NCBI RefSeq assembly: GCF_041224415.1
Contig: NZ_JBGFFE010000018.1
Coordinates: 1-61,941, forward strand
Direction of reading: 5' to 3'
Length of the DNA stretch: 61,941 bases
Source of the DNA: Clostridium_B lapidicellarium
GTDB taxonomy: Bacteria; Bacillota; Clostridia; Clostridiales; Clostridiaceae
Shown here: piece after piece, positions 42,707 through 51,791 of the stretch
Position numbering within the stretch: the first letter of the stretch is position 1
How the letters are laid out: every line of letters starts with the position of its first letter
The notes under the pieces: generated by a model
Database searches by the model: none
What the model saw: the letters and a program-made list of their open reading frames with translations, nothing else
Told to the model about the DNA's origin: nothing
Made by a program: the position numbers and the translations under genes

Positions 42707-44119
42707 TTACAGTATTATATTTATAGTTGTGCCTTTTCCCAGGGCACTTTCTATATTTATACTCCCGTCCTGTGCATCTATTATCTGCTTGGATATTGCC
42801 ATGCCGAGGCCTGAACCTTCAATTGAAGAGCTGGTGTTTGTTCCCCTGTAATACCTTTCAAAAATGTATTTTAGATCTTTTTCAGATATACCTCTGCCAT
42901 TATCTTTTATTGTAATGTGGATCCTATTTTTTTTATAAATTGAAATGTCAATTTGCACGCTGTCCTTGTTGTGAATTATGGCATTTAAAATTAAATTGCC
43001 CAGAGCCCTTTTTAAAAATTTTTTATCTACGAAAGCTTTTATATTTTCATCTTCAGGATAGAAATTCACATTTTTATTGGAGTAAAGCGGATTGTTTAAA
43101 ATTTCTATGATTGTATCCTGCAGTAGCAGGGTTATGTTTGTCTCTTCTTTTTTTAAAGGTACAGCTTTGTTTTTCAATTTGTAAGTTAAGTTCAAGTCTT
43201 CGATTAATGACTGTATATAGGAGGATTTGTTGTATATTATCTCGGAATACTGCTGAATTTCCTCTTTGGAAAAAGCGTAGTCCGGATCTTTCATTATTTC
43301 GGCATAGCCCTTTATGGAGGATAGTGGAGTTTTCAGGTCATGGGATATGGAGGAAATCCAGGTAGCTCTCATCTTCTCGAGTTCTTCTCTTCTTTTCCTG
43401 TTTTCCCCGAGAGTTTTGCCCAGATTGTTTAAGTTTGAAAAAACGCCTTTATAGACACCTTTTTCCTGGTAATTTGTTTCATAAGCGCCCTTTGAAAGCT
43501 CATCTATGCCGTTGATTATATTTTGAAGTGGTTTTCCCATCCTCTTTCCAAATACAAAATAGGAGATAATTATTGCCACCAGTATATCCATGCCCAGCAG
43601 CAGCAGAACTCCGTTCCAGAAAAAACTTCTCAGTGAAGAAGGATTGAAGACAAGGGTGTGTTTTGCCACTCTGTTTAGAGGAAAACCTATTATATAGGAA
43701 AAGCTCCTGCCGCCGTATTTCTTTTCACCTATAAATATGGAAGAATTGGCTGTGTCATATTTATAGATATGGGCGAATTTTATGGGAATATATTTAACGG
43801 GAACTGCAGCGGGCTTTTTAAAAGAATACATCTCCCTGAAGTTTTCATCTACTATTTGAATCCAGGCACTATTTTTTTTAATTTGCCTTATACCTTCCTC
43901 TTTTACAAAGGGCATTCCATTTTTAAAGGCCACATATTTGGAAAAATTCAATGTGAATTTTTCCGGGGTGGGGGCAGTAAAGTTTTTCTTGGTATATAAA
44001 ATTAGCTGATTCCAGAAAAGCAGATTTATGAATAATTCAATTATAATTATAAATACCAATGTCACGAGAAATCTTGTAGTAATATTCCAATTGGTTTTGA
44101 TCTTATTCCTGATTTTCAT
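42707..44119 (-). CDS. Membrane sensor histidine kinase (HisKA/OmpR partner)
   Basis: A 470-residue kinase. Two membrane helices (about 15-35 and 165-190) flank an extracytoplasmic sensor region of about 130 residues, followed by a HAMP-like linker (MGKPLQNIINGIDELSKGAY). The H-box is ISSISHDLKTPLSSIKGYAEI. The ATPase has N-box LGNLILNAIIHNKD, G1 IKDNGRGIS and G2 GSGLGMAISKQI. The ATG overlaps the response regulator stop by 4 bases. The signal is unknown. A BcrAB-type ABC operon 1.6 kb away is a reasonable target, since such kinases often control peptide-antibiotic exporters. Confidence 0.92.
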   Translation of the reverse strand: MKIRNKIKTNWNITTRFLVTLVFIIIIELFINLLFWNQLILYTKKNFTAPTPEKFTLNFSKYVAFKNGMPFVKEEGIRQIKKNSAWIQIVDENFREMYSFKKPAAVPVKYIPIKFAHIYKYDTANSSIFIGEKKYGGRSFSYIIGFPLNRVAKHTLVFNPSSLRSFFWNGVLLLLGMDILVAIIISYFVFGKRMGKPLQNIINGIDELSKGAYETNYQEKGVYKGVFSNLNNLGKTLGENRKRREELEKMRATWISSISHDLKTPLSSIKGYAEIMKDPDYAFSKEEIQQYSEIIYNKSSYIQSLIEDLNLTYKLKNKAVPLKKEETNITLLLQDTIIEILNNPLYSNKNVNFYPEDENIKAFVDKKFLKRALGNLILNAIIHNKDSVQIDISIYKKNRIHITIKDNGRGISEKDLKYIFERYYRGTNTSSSIEGSGLGMAISKQIIDAQDGSINIESALGKGTTINIIL

Positions 44120-44847
44120 ATTAAGCTACCTCTTCGTTGAATTTTCAGCTTATAACCCAGGCCCTTGACTGTAATTATGTATTTTGGACTGGAAGGATTG
44201 TCTTCTAATTTTTGCCTCAGTTTTCTTATATGAACCATAATTGTGTTGTCATATCCCTCATAGCTGTCTTTCCAGACTTCACTGCATATCATTTGTTTGG
44301 TCAGAATTTGGTTGGCATTTTGAGCCATATAACACAGCAGGTGATATTCCTTGGGGGTGAGAGTTATAATTTTATCTGCCTTTGACACTTCGCCGCCTGC
44401 AGGGTCAATCACTATATCTCCAAAACTTATTTTTTCCTTTTTCATTGACATTTCATTTTTGATATATACGTTTCTTCGTAAATGTGCCTTGATCCTGAAG
44501 GCCACCTCTTTGGGGCTGAAAGGTTTGGTCACATAATCGTCCGCACCAAGTCCCAGGGCAAGTATTTTGTCTACATCTTCAGATTTTGCAGACAGGAAGA
44601 TAATTGGTACAAAAGAAAAATTCCTTATATTTCTGCACACCTCAAATCCGTCCATATCCGGCATCATTATGTCCAGGACTACTATGTCAGGTTTTTCGTT
44701 TCTGCATATTTTTATACCCTCTGATCCATTTTTCCCTTTGAATATTCTCCTGAACCCCTCTTTTCTGAGAACTGTTTCCATAAGCTTTAAAAGCTCGATT
44801 TCATCATCTATTAAAAGTACCTTTCTATCTAAAATTTGATCCTGCAT
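44116..44847 (-). CDS. OmpR/PhoB-type response regulator
   Basis: A 243-residue transcription factor. The receiver domain contains VLLIDDEIELLKLMETVL, the phosphoacceptor Asp in IVVLDIMMPDMDGFEV, and YVTKPFSPKEVAFRI with the conserved Lys. The C-terminal winged helix has ITLTPKEYHLLCYMAQN and NTIMVHIRKLRQKLED, ending in the wing IITVKGLGYKL. ATG 44847 has TTGGAGGT upstream; a TTG at 44859 is an in-frame alternative. It is the first gene of an operon with the overlapping kinase gene. Confidence 0.94.
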   Translation of the reverse strand: MQDQILDRKVLLIDDEIELLKLMETVLRKEGFRRIFKGKNGSEGIKICRNEKPDIVVLDIMMPDMDGFEVCRNIRNFSFVPIIFLSAKSEDVDKILALGLGADDYVTKPFSPKEVAFRIKAHLRRNVYIKNEMSMKKEKISFGDIVIDPAGGEVSKADKIITLTPKEYHLLCYMAQNANQILTKQMICSEVWKDSYEGYDNTIMVHIRKLRQKLEDNPSSPKYIITVKGLGYKLKIQRRGSLI

Positions 44848-44998
44848 TTTTACCTCCAATGGTCAAAAATATATATATTTTAATTATAGCATCATTTAAG
44901 CATTCTTCCCCTAAGATACAAAATTTTAATGTTCTGTTAAGGTTTGAATCATTGACATGGATATTGGAGTATAATATAATTTAATGGACAAATAAATG

Positions 44999-45072
44999 AT
45001 CATGTGACTGGCGGAAATGGAGTTTACCATGGGAAGCATGATTGAATAGAAGTTGTATCGACCGCCTGGGTA
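44999..45072 (+). promoter_or_regulatory. ZTP riboswitch (pfl motif)
   Basis: The conserved elements GTGACTGGCGG, the stem with TTTACCATGGGAAGCATG, and the closing ACCGCCTGGGTA are present in the right order and form the pfl pseudoknot pattern. A terminator overlaps the 3' side. The downstream gene is an AICAR transformylase, the usual kind of target: ZMP/ZTP build-up reports a shortage of 10-formyl-THF and turns the gene on. Confidence 0.93.
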
Positions 45073-45097
45073 ATTAATAATTTACCCGGGTTTTTTT
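45065..45097 (+). terminator. Terminator of the ZTP riboswitch
   Basis: CCTGGGTAA pairs with TTTACCCGGG and runs into seven T residues. The left arm overlaps the CCGCCTGGG element of the aptamer, so ligand binding and termination are mutually exclusive. Confidence 0.85.
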
Positions 45098-45120
45098 GTG
45101 TTCAAATTTGGAAGGGAGTA

Positions 45121-46287
45121 ATGCAGATGAAAAATAATGAAATTATATTAAAGTATGGTTGTAATCCACATCAGAAACCTGCCAGGGTTTATATGAAAAA
45201 AGGAGAACTTCCATTTAGAATTATAAATGGCAAGCCTGGATATATAAATCTCATGGATGCACTTAATTCATGGCAGCTTGTTAAGGAATTGAAAAATACT
45301 ACAGGTCTTGCAAGTGCGGCCTCTTTTAAACATGTAAGTCCTGCCGGTGCTGCAGTTGCAGTGCCGCTTGATGACATACTGAAGAAGGTATATGGTGTTG
45401 AGAATGAGGAGCTTGCATATTGCAGGGCGAGAGGTGCCGGTAGAATGTCTTCTTATGGAGATTTTGCGGCTTTAAGTGATGAAGTTGATTTATCTACGGC
45501 TAAAGTATTAAAAAGTACCGTTTCTGATGGAATAATTGCGCCGTCCTATAGTAAGGAGGCTCTTGAGGTTTTAAAGAAGAAAAAGAGGGGGAATTATTGC
45601 ATAATTCAAATTGACAAAGATTATGAGCCCTGTGAAATGGAAAAAAGAAAAATATTTGGAGTAACCTTTGAGCAGAAAAGGAATGACGCAATTATAACAG
45701 ATGAACTTTTGAAAAATATAGTAACAAAAAGGAAAGATCTCACTCAGAATGCAAAGAGAGATCTTTTAATATCAATGATTACACTTAAGTATACTCAGTC
45801 CAATTCTGTATGTTTTGTACTTGATGGACAGGTGATTGGAGTTGGTGCAGGACAGCAGTCAAGAATTCACTGCACAAGACTTGCCGGATCAAAAGCAGAT
45901 ATATAGTTTTTAAGACAGCATCCTTCAGTCTTATCACTTCCATTTAGAAAGGGGCTTAAAAAAGCTGAGAAAGATAATGCAATAGATCAGTATCTTCGTA
46001 ATGATGTAACGGAAGAGGGGACACGACACTGGAAAGATGTATTTACTGAAGTTCCGGGAAAGCTTACGGAAGAGGAGAAGAAAAATTGGATTTCAAAACT
46101 TAAGGGAGTTTCTCTAGGCTCTGATGCATTTTTCCCATTTAGGGATAACATAGACAGGGCGTCTAAAAGCGGGGTTGAGTACATTGTTGAGCCAGGCGGT
46201 TCCATAAGAGATGATGCTGTGATAGAAGCCTGCAATGATTATAATATTATAATGGCCTTTTCAGATTTAAGGCTGTTTCACCATTAG
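45121..46287 (+). pseudogene. Stand-alone AICAR transformylase (PurH-like) with internal amber codon
   Basis: This enzyme formylates AICAR with 10-formyl-THF in purine synthesis. A 388-codon frame has the AICARFT landmarks: LKYGCNPHQKPARVYM near the start, AASFKHVSPAGAAVAVPL, SYGDFAALSDEVDLST, YTQSNSVCFVLDGQVIGVGAGQQSRIHCTRLAGSKAD, quoted here in adjoining pieces, and DAFFPFRDNIDRAS and VEPGGSIRDD. The codon for the Trp expected after KADI is TAG (45904-45906); the same frame then continues LRQHPSVLSLPFRKGL to its natural end. A single G-to-A change explains it. It lacks the IMP cyclohydrolase domain of ordinary PurH. GGAAGGGAG precedes the ATG. A ZTP riboswitch controls it. Confidence 0.9.
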
Positions 46288-46338
46288 AAGAAAATAGAAA
46301 GATACATTTCAAAAATATAAAAAATATGATAAAATTTT

Positions 46339-46380
46339 AAGCCTTTTATGATAGAGCCTATTTTCATAGAAGGCTTTTTT
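46339..46380 (+). terminator. Terminator after the AICAR transformylase gene
   Basis: AAGCCTTTTATGA pairs with TCATAGAAGGCTT (one G-U pair) and ends in six T residues, 52 bases after the natural stop codon. Confidence 0.78.
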
Positions 46381-46481
46381 ATTTATATGATGAAATTTAA
46401 GGTTCCATTAAGGTTGCGGTAAATAGGATTTAAACTGGAGGGTCTATCATATGACTTAAGCTGATTCAAGGAGGAAATTGT

Positions 46482-47393
46482 ATGGAGAAAAATATTGTAG
46501 AAACTGTAAATTTAGCAAAAAGTTTTAAAAACTTCAATGCAGTAAAGGGAATAAATTTATCTGTAAAAAAAGGAAGAGTATATGGATTCCTTGGCCCAAA
46601 CGGGGCGGGAAAATCTACAACTATAAGGATGCTTCTGGGTCTTATAAAACCCACAAGTGGACAAGTCCGTGTGTTTGGCAAAGATTTTCAGAAAAACAGG
46701 ATGGATATTTTGAGGAGAGTTGGATCCCTGGTGGAAGCGCCATCTTATTACGGGAATCTGACAGCTTATGAAAATCTGAGGGTATCGGCGGAACTTCTGG
46801 AACTTGACTATAAATATATTGATGAAGTTCTGGAAGTTGTAAAACTAACAGAGTGGAAAGATAGACGGGCTAGTAAGTTTTCACTCGGCATGAAACAGAG
46901 ACTTGGAATTGCCCAGGCTCTAATATCAAAACCGGAACTTCTTATATTGGATGAACCAACCAACGGGCTTGATCCCTCTGGAATTCATGAGATAAGAGGT
47001 CTTGTTAAAAAACTTCCCAAACTCTACAACATGACAGTCATCATATCCAGCCACAATCTGAGTGAAATTGAACTTGTAGCAGATGATATAGGAATTATAA
47101 ACAGGGGAAATATGCTGTTTCAGGGAACTCTTGAAGAGCTTCATTCAAAAAGCAAGGGGCAGATCTGTATAGGGGCCAGAGATCCTAAAAAACTTAAAAA
47201 TACATTGGACAGCTGCGGATACGAGTACAGGACAGAAGGAAAAGATGTTTTATTAAAGCCCCGGGGAGAGGAGCCGGAGGAGATTTTAAGACAGCTGGTA
47301 TTGAAGGACAATAGAGTATTTAAATTTGTAGAAGTGCAAAAATCTCTTGAAGAAATATTTCTTGATCTTACTGGAGGGGGAGAAAATATATGA
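46482..47393 (+). CDS. ABC transporter ATPase, BcrA/lantibiotic-immunity type
   Basis: The 303-residue ATP-binding subunit of a two-permease ABC exporter that protects against peptide antibiotics such as bacitracin or lantibiotics. Walker A GPNGAGKSTT is at about 38-47, signature FSLGMKQRLGIAQAL at about 132-146, Walker B LLILDEPTNGLD and the switch His in IISSHNLSEIE. The C-terminal region (about 225-300) is the usual BcrA extension. AAGGAGGAA precedes the ATG. It overlaps the next gene by 4 bases. It may respond to the OmpR-type two-component system encoded 1.6 kb upstream. Confidence 0.9.
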   Translation: MEKNIVETVNLAKSFKNFNAVKGINLSVKKGRVYGFLGPNGAGKSTTIRMLLGLIKPTSGQVRVFGKDFQKNRMDILRRVGSLVEAPSYYGNLTAYENLRVSAELLELDYKYIDEVLEVVKLTEWKDRRASKFSLGMKQRLGIAQALISKPELLILDEPTNGLDPSGIHEIRGLVKKLPKLYNMTVIISSHNLSEIELVADDIGIINRGNMLFQGTLEELHSKSKGQICIGARDPKKLKNTLDSCGYEYRTEGKDVLLKPRGEEPEEILRQLVLKDNRVFKFVEVQKSLEEIFLDLTGGGENI

Positions 47394-48151
47394 CATTTAC
47401 TTCAATTTTAAAATCCGAACTCATGAAGTACAAGAGGTCAATACTTTGGAAGGGTGTATTTTTTATTCCAGTTCTTTCCTTTATACTTTTAAGTATGGAT
47501 TTACACATGAGATACAGTTTTTTAATGACAGATGAGCATATAAAATCCCTGTCCAAGTTTGGAATTTACGACAGAGTAGGTGCTCTTATCTATGAGAGCC
47601 ATGCCGCTACCCTGTGGTTTGTCCTACTGAATTTATCAATTGTTGTAGTGGCGGTTATTGTAAATTACATGGAATACAGCGAAAAAACATGGAAGCAGCT
47701 TATGGCAAGACCGGTTGAAAGAAGTAAAGTTTATTTGTCAAAGTGGATTGTAGTGCTTGCAGCTGCATTTATCCTGGTGATTTTAAACGGTATGTTTCTG
47801 ATAATCATAAAAAATTTGTTCCATGTCCAGGGCAGTTACAACTTGATTTTAAGATATATAGGATTTGAATTGTGTACAATTTTGGGAGTGGTGAGTTTTC
47901 AGGAGTTTATAAGCTGTTATATGGAAAATTCGCTGGCAGCTGCAGCTGTAGGTTTTGCAGGAAGTATAGGGGCCTATATGCTTGCACAGAGTAAGCTCCT
48001 TTCGTATTTGGTTCCCTATGCAAATGTATTGATGGCAATGCCGGTTGGAGATGGCAGTGATGCATGTAAGGCAGCTTTTTTTGGTATAGTTTCCGGAATA
48101 CTGTGGCTTGTGATAGGTATACTTGAATTCAATAGAAGGGATATAAAGTAG
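47390..48151 (+). CDS. ABC transporter permease, lantibiotic-immunity type (MutE/EpiE-like)
   Basis: A 253-residue integral membrane protein with about six helices. It starts FTSILKSELMKYKRSILWKG, typical of ABC2 permeases, and has YMEYSEKTWKQLMARPVERSKVYLSKW, the conserved cytoplasmic turn between helices 2 and 3, split here. It overlaps both flanking genes closely (4 bases upstream; the next start is 13 bases downstream). With the following permease it should form the membrane heterodimer of the exporter. The exact peptide handled is unknown. Confidence 0.85.
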   Translation: MTFTSILKSELMKYKRSILWKGVFFIPVLSFILLSMDLHMRYSFLMTDEHIKSLSKFGIYDRVGALIYESHAATLWFVLLNLSIVVVAVIVNYMEYSEKTWKQLMARPVERSKVYLSKWIVVLAAAFILVILNGMFLIIIKNLFHVQGSYNLILRYIGFELCTILGVVSFQEFISCYMENSLAAAAVGFAGSIGAYMLAQSKLLSYLVPYANVLMAMPVGDGSDACKAAFFGIVSGILWLVIGILEFNRRDIK

Positions 48152-48163
48152 GTGGTGAATAAT

Positions 48164-48895
48164 ATGAAAAGTATATATAAAGTGGAATTATTAAAGTTGA
48201 AGCACTCTAAAATATTGAACATAGTTATGTTTGTTCCACTTTTCTTTGTAATATTGGGTCTTACGAATTTTCTTAGGTATAGAGAACTTTTTACATCAAA
48301 AGGACAAAATGTATGGAATCAAGTATATATTCAAAGCTCGCTGTTTTATGGCTTGTTTATTATAGCATTGTTTATTACTATAGTTGTAGCTATTCTGGTG
48401 AGAATAGAAAACAGCGAGGATAATTTTAAGTGGATGCTGACTTTGCCTGTGGAAAGGGGGCAGCTTTATAGGGCGAAGCTTCTTGTGGCCTGTGGCATAG
48501 TGTTTTTAAATCTTGTACTGTTTATGCTTCTTACAATTCTGGCCGGATTGATTGTGGCACCGCAGAATCAAAGTATGCCTGAAGAGTTCATATATGCTCC
48601 ACTGCTTTGTATTATAGCTTCATTGCCTGTTATAGCAGTTCAATATTATCTGAGTATGAAATTTGAAAATATTGCTGTGCCTCTTGGAATTGGACTTGTA
48701 TTTTCTCTCCCTGCGGTTTTGATTGACAATACCGGATACTGGATGTTTTTCCCATGGGATTATCCGGGCAGGGTATTGGTAGGTGCAGCAAATGAAAGTT
48801 TTAATTTTCCTCCTTATATGTATGCGGTATCTGTTATTTTGTTTATAGTATTTACACTTGTGGGAGAAAAAGAATTTAAAAAAAGAGATATTTGA
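48164..48895 (+). CDS. ABC transporter permease, second subunit (MutG/EpiG-like)
   Basis: A 243-residue, six-helix permease paired with the preceding one. It starts KSIYKVELLKLKHSKILNIV, has NSEDNFKWMLTLPVERGQLYRAKLL as the cytoplasmic turn (two adjoining pieces) and ends in EFKKRDI. ATG 48164 follows AGGTGGTG; the frame also opens at GTG 48152. A terminator closes the three-gene operon. The family assignment is by layout and motifs rather than by a catalytic signature. Confidence 0.82.
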   Translation: MKSIYKVELLKLKHSKILNIVMFVPLFFVILGLTNFLRYRELFTSKGQNVWNQVYIQSSLFYGLFIIALFITIVVAILVRIENSEDNFKWMLTLPVERGQLYRAKLLVACGIVFLNLVLFMLLTILAGLIVAPQNQSMPEEFIYAPLLCIIASLPVIAVQYYLSMKFENIAVPLGIGLVFSLPAVLIDNTGYWMFFPWDYPGRVLVGAANESFNFPPYMYAVSVILFIVFTLVGEKEFKKRDI

Positions 48896-48896
48896 A

Positions 48897-48938
48897 AAAA
48901 AGGGTCCAGCTGCCGTAAAGCAGTGACCCTTTTTTTAT
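48897..48938 (+). terminator. Terminator of the BcrAB-type operon
   Basis: AGGGTC(C)AGCTGC and GCAGTGACCCT pair around CGTAAA and are followed by seven T residues, directly after the last permease gene. Confidence 0.82.
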
Positions 48939-49093
48939 TTAAGTCTGATTTTGACAGTAAGTAAAGCTTTTCTAGACACTGTGATAACGATTAAGTTAAT
49001 ATATAATTTTAAATATAAATTAATCTATAGGGATAATATCAAGTGATTAAATATTTTAAAGTCAGTAAATTTTAAATAAGGGGAGTAAAAATT

Positions 49094-50494
49094 ATGGATT
49101 ACTATTTAGGCATAGATATTGGTGCCTCTAGTGGAAGACATATTTTAGGCCATATGGAAAACGGCAAATTAAAAATTGAGGAAATTTATAGATTTGAAAA
49201 TGGAATAAGTAAAATAAACGACGAGTACTGTTGGAATATTGAAAAATTATTCAACGAAGTCAAGAGGGGTATAAAAAAATGCAGAGAGATAGGTAAAATT
49301 CCTAAAACCATAGGAATAGATACATGGGGAGTTGATTTTGTACTTCTTGATGAAAAGGATAAACTAATAGGAAATGCAGTATCCTATAGAGATGACAGAA
49401 CTGAAGGAATTATGGAGAAAGCATTTGAAAAGATGCCAAAGGATATACTCTATCTGCATACGGGAATTCAATTTCAAAGATTTAATACTCTCTACCAGCT
49501 CCTGGCTGTAAAGGAAAAACATAATGATTATCTAGACAGGACAAGAACATTTTTAATGATACCTGATTACTTGAATTTTTTATTAACTGGAAAAAAGACG
49601 GCAGAATACACCAATGCCTCAACCACACAGCTTGTAAATTCTTTTGATAAAACCTGGGATAGCAATATTTTAGATACTTTTGGAATAGATAAAGATATTT
49701 TTCAAAAGATAAGACTGCCTAAGACAAGGTTAGGTAGGTTGAAGTCCGAACTTGCTGATGAATTTGGCTTTGATGCAGATGTTATCCTGGTTGCATCTCA
49801 TGATACTGGGTCTGCTTTTATTGCTTCAGTCTGCAATGATGATGAAAGTATATTTTTGAGCTCTGGAACATGGTCACTTATTGGTGTAGAAAACAGTTTT
49901 CCGATATGTGTACCCCAGGCTATGAACTACAATTTTACTAATGAAGGCGGTATAGATTATAGATATAGATTTCTAAAAAATATAATGGGACTTTGGATTA
50001 TACAGGAAGTGAGAAAAAATTTAAACAATAGATACAGTTTTGAGGAAATAGCAAATATGGCTGGAGAACATATGAATTTCAAGTCAATAATCAATGTGGA
50101 CGATGACAGATTTTTGAAACCGCAGAATATGATTCAGGAGATAAAGAAGTACTGCAGTGAAACGTCACAGGATATTCCACAAAATTTGGGGGAGATTGCA
50201 TTTTGTGTTTTCAATAGCCTTGCTCGCAGTTACAAAGCTTCGGTAGAGTCTCTTGAGGAAATATTTGAAAAAAAATTTAAAAAAATAAATATTTTTGGTG
50301 GCGGATGTAAAAATGAATTTTTAAATGAACTGGTAGCGAAAGTTACCGGGAAAACTGTAATTGCCGGACCTTCAGAAGCAACGGCCATAGGAAATATTTC
50401 AGCACAGCTTCTAAGTACTGGAGTATGTAAAGGTATAAGCGAGGTGAGAAAGCTAATAAGAAAATCTTTTAATATCAGAAAATATTTAGGCTAG
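49094..50494 (+). CDS. rhaB: L-rhamnulokinase
   Basis: Phosphorylates L-rhamnulose to rhamnulose 1-phosphate with ATP. This is a 466-residue FGGY-family kinase. Landmarks are YLGIDIGASSGRHILG at the start (phosphate-1 loop), IGIDTWGVDFVLLDE, YRDDRTEGIMEKAF, IFLSSGTWSLIG (phosphate-2) and INIFGGGCKNEFLNELVA (adenosine loop). AAGGGGAGTA precedes the ATG. It is the first gene of a rhamnose operon that runs without obvious terminators to the MFS permease. A weak cre-like TGATAACGATTAAG lies 111 bases upstream. Confidence 0.95.
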   Translation: MDYYLGIDIGASSGRHILGHMENGKLKIEEIYRFENGISKINDEYCWNIEKLFNEVKRGIKKCREIGKIPKTIGIDTWGVDFVLLDEKDKLIGNAVSYRDDRTEGIMEKAFEKMPKDILYLHTGIQFQRFNTLYQLLAVKEKHNDYLDRTRTFLMIPDYLNFLLTGKKTAEYTNASTTQLVNSFDKTWDSNILDTFGIDKDIFQKIRLPKTRLGRLKSELADEFGFDADVILVASHDTGSAFIASVCNDDESIFLSSGTWSLIGVENSFPICVPQAMNYNFTNEGGIDYRYRFLKNIMGLWIIQEVRKNLNNRYSFEEIANMAGEHMNFKSIINVDDDRFLKPQNMIQEIKKYCSETSQDIPQNLGEIAFCVFNSLARSYKASVESLEEIFEKKFKKINIFGGGCKNEFLNELVAKVTGKTVIAGPSEATAIGNISAQLLSTGVCKGISEVRKLIRKSFNIRKYLG

Positions 50495-50526
50495 TAAAAT
50501 AAAAATGGAAAAGTGAGGTAAATTAG

Positions 50527-51783
50527 ATGAATGTTGAAGAAAAATATAAAGCGGCGAAACAGGAATATGAAAAGTGGGGAATAGACGTTGACGATATTTT
50601 GGAAAAATTGAAAAAGATCAAGATATCCATAAATTGCTGGCAGGGTGATGATATTACAGGGTTTGAAGTGAACCCACGAAAACTGTCAGGAGGGATTGCC
50701 GCCACAGGGAATTATCCTGGTAAAGCGAGAAACCCGGAAGAATTAAGAAAAGATTTGAGTGAAGCAATGAACCTTATTCCTGGAAAACATAAGGTTAATC
50801 TTCATGCAATATATGCTGAAACTGGTGGAAAATTTGTAGATAGAGATGAAATAAAGCCTGAGTATTTTGAAAACTGGGTGTCCTGGGCAAAGAAAAATGG
50901 CCTGGGTTTAGATTTCAACCCGACTATATTTTCTCATGAAAAGGCTGATGATGGTCTTACACTTTCTCATCCAAACAAGGAAATTCGTGATTTTTGGATA
51001 AGACACTGTATCATTTCAAGAAAAATTGGAGAATATTTTGGAAAAGAACTTGGTCAAACCTGTTTGACAAATATCTGGATACCAGACGGATACAAGGACA
51101 TTCCAAGTGATAGGCTAGGGCCAAGAAGACGGCTCAAAGATTCTCTGGAGAAGATATTCCAGGTAAAGACAGATAAAAGGTATAATTTGGATTCTGTGGA
51201 GTCAAAGGTATTTGGAATAGGAGCTGAATCCTATACTGTAGGTTCCAGTGAATTTTATTTGAATTTTGCAGCAAAAAATGATGTGCTGTGCTTGATGGAT
51301 ACAGGGCATTATCATCCTACGGAAAAAGTTTCAGACAAAATTTCATCAATGCTTCTATTTTACGATAAAATTGCCCTGCATGTAAGCAGACCGGTTCATT
51401 GGGACAGTGATCATGTTATAGTTTTTGATGATGAACTTAAGGAGATTGCAAAGGAGATAGTAAGAGATAATGCACTTGACAGGGTGATAATAGGACTTGA
51501 TTTTTTCGATGCAAGTATCAATAGAATAGCTGCATGGGTTATAGGAACGAGAAATATGATAAAAGCACTTTTGTATGCGATGCTTCTGCCGAATGGAAAG
51601 TTAAAAAAACTCCAGGATGAAGAAAATTATACTGACAGACTTGCCCTGATGGAAGAATTCAAGACATATCCTTTTGGCGCTATATGGGATTATTATTGCA
51701 AAATAAATGATGTCCCTATAAAAGAATCATGGCTTGATGAAATAAAGAGGTATGAAAAAGAAGAATTAGCAAAGAGAGAGTAG
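50527..51783 (+). CDS. rhaA: L-rhamnose isomerase
   Basis: Interconverts L-rhamnose and L-rhamnulose with Mn2+ or Zn2+. The 418 residues match the TIM-barrel enzyme family. Visible landmarks are INCWQGDDITGFE, GLDFNPTIFSHEKADDGLTLSHP (in two pieces), TCLTNIWIPDGYKDIPSDRLGP, GIGAESYTVGSSEFYL, LMDTGHYHPTEKVSDKIS and VHWDSDHVIVFDDEL, in which the metal-binding Glu, Asp and His residues are conserved. GTGAGGTAA precedes the ATG. It sits 32 bases after rhaB and 8 bases before rhaD. Confidence 0.97.
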   Translation: MNVEEKYKAAKQEYEKWGIDVDDILEKLKKIKISINCWQGDDITGFEVNPRKLSGGIAATGNYPGKARNPEELRKDLSEAMNLIPGKHKVNLHAIYAETGGKFVDRDEIKPEYFENWVSWAKKNGLGLDFNPTIFSHEKADDGLTLSHPNKEIRDFWIRHCIISRKIGEYFGKELGQTCLTNIWIPDGYKDIPSDRLGPRRRLKDSLEKIFQVKTDKRYNLDSVESKVFGIGAESYTVGSSEFYLNFAAKNDVLCLMDTGHYHPTEKVSDKISSMLLFYDKIALHVSRPVHWDSDHVIVFDDELKEIAKEIVRDNALDRVIIGLDFFDASINRIAAWVIGTRNMIKALLYAMLLPNGKLKKLQDEENYTDRLALMEEFKTYPFGAIWDYYCKINDVPIKESWLDEIKRYEKEELAKRE

Positions 51784-51791
51784 GGATAAAA

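Noticed and set aside
48960..49093. A cre site before rhaB
   Set aside because: TGATAACGATTAAG has three mismatches to the consensus, too many to call as a feature; mentioned only as a weak similarity.
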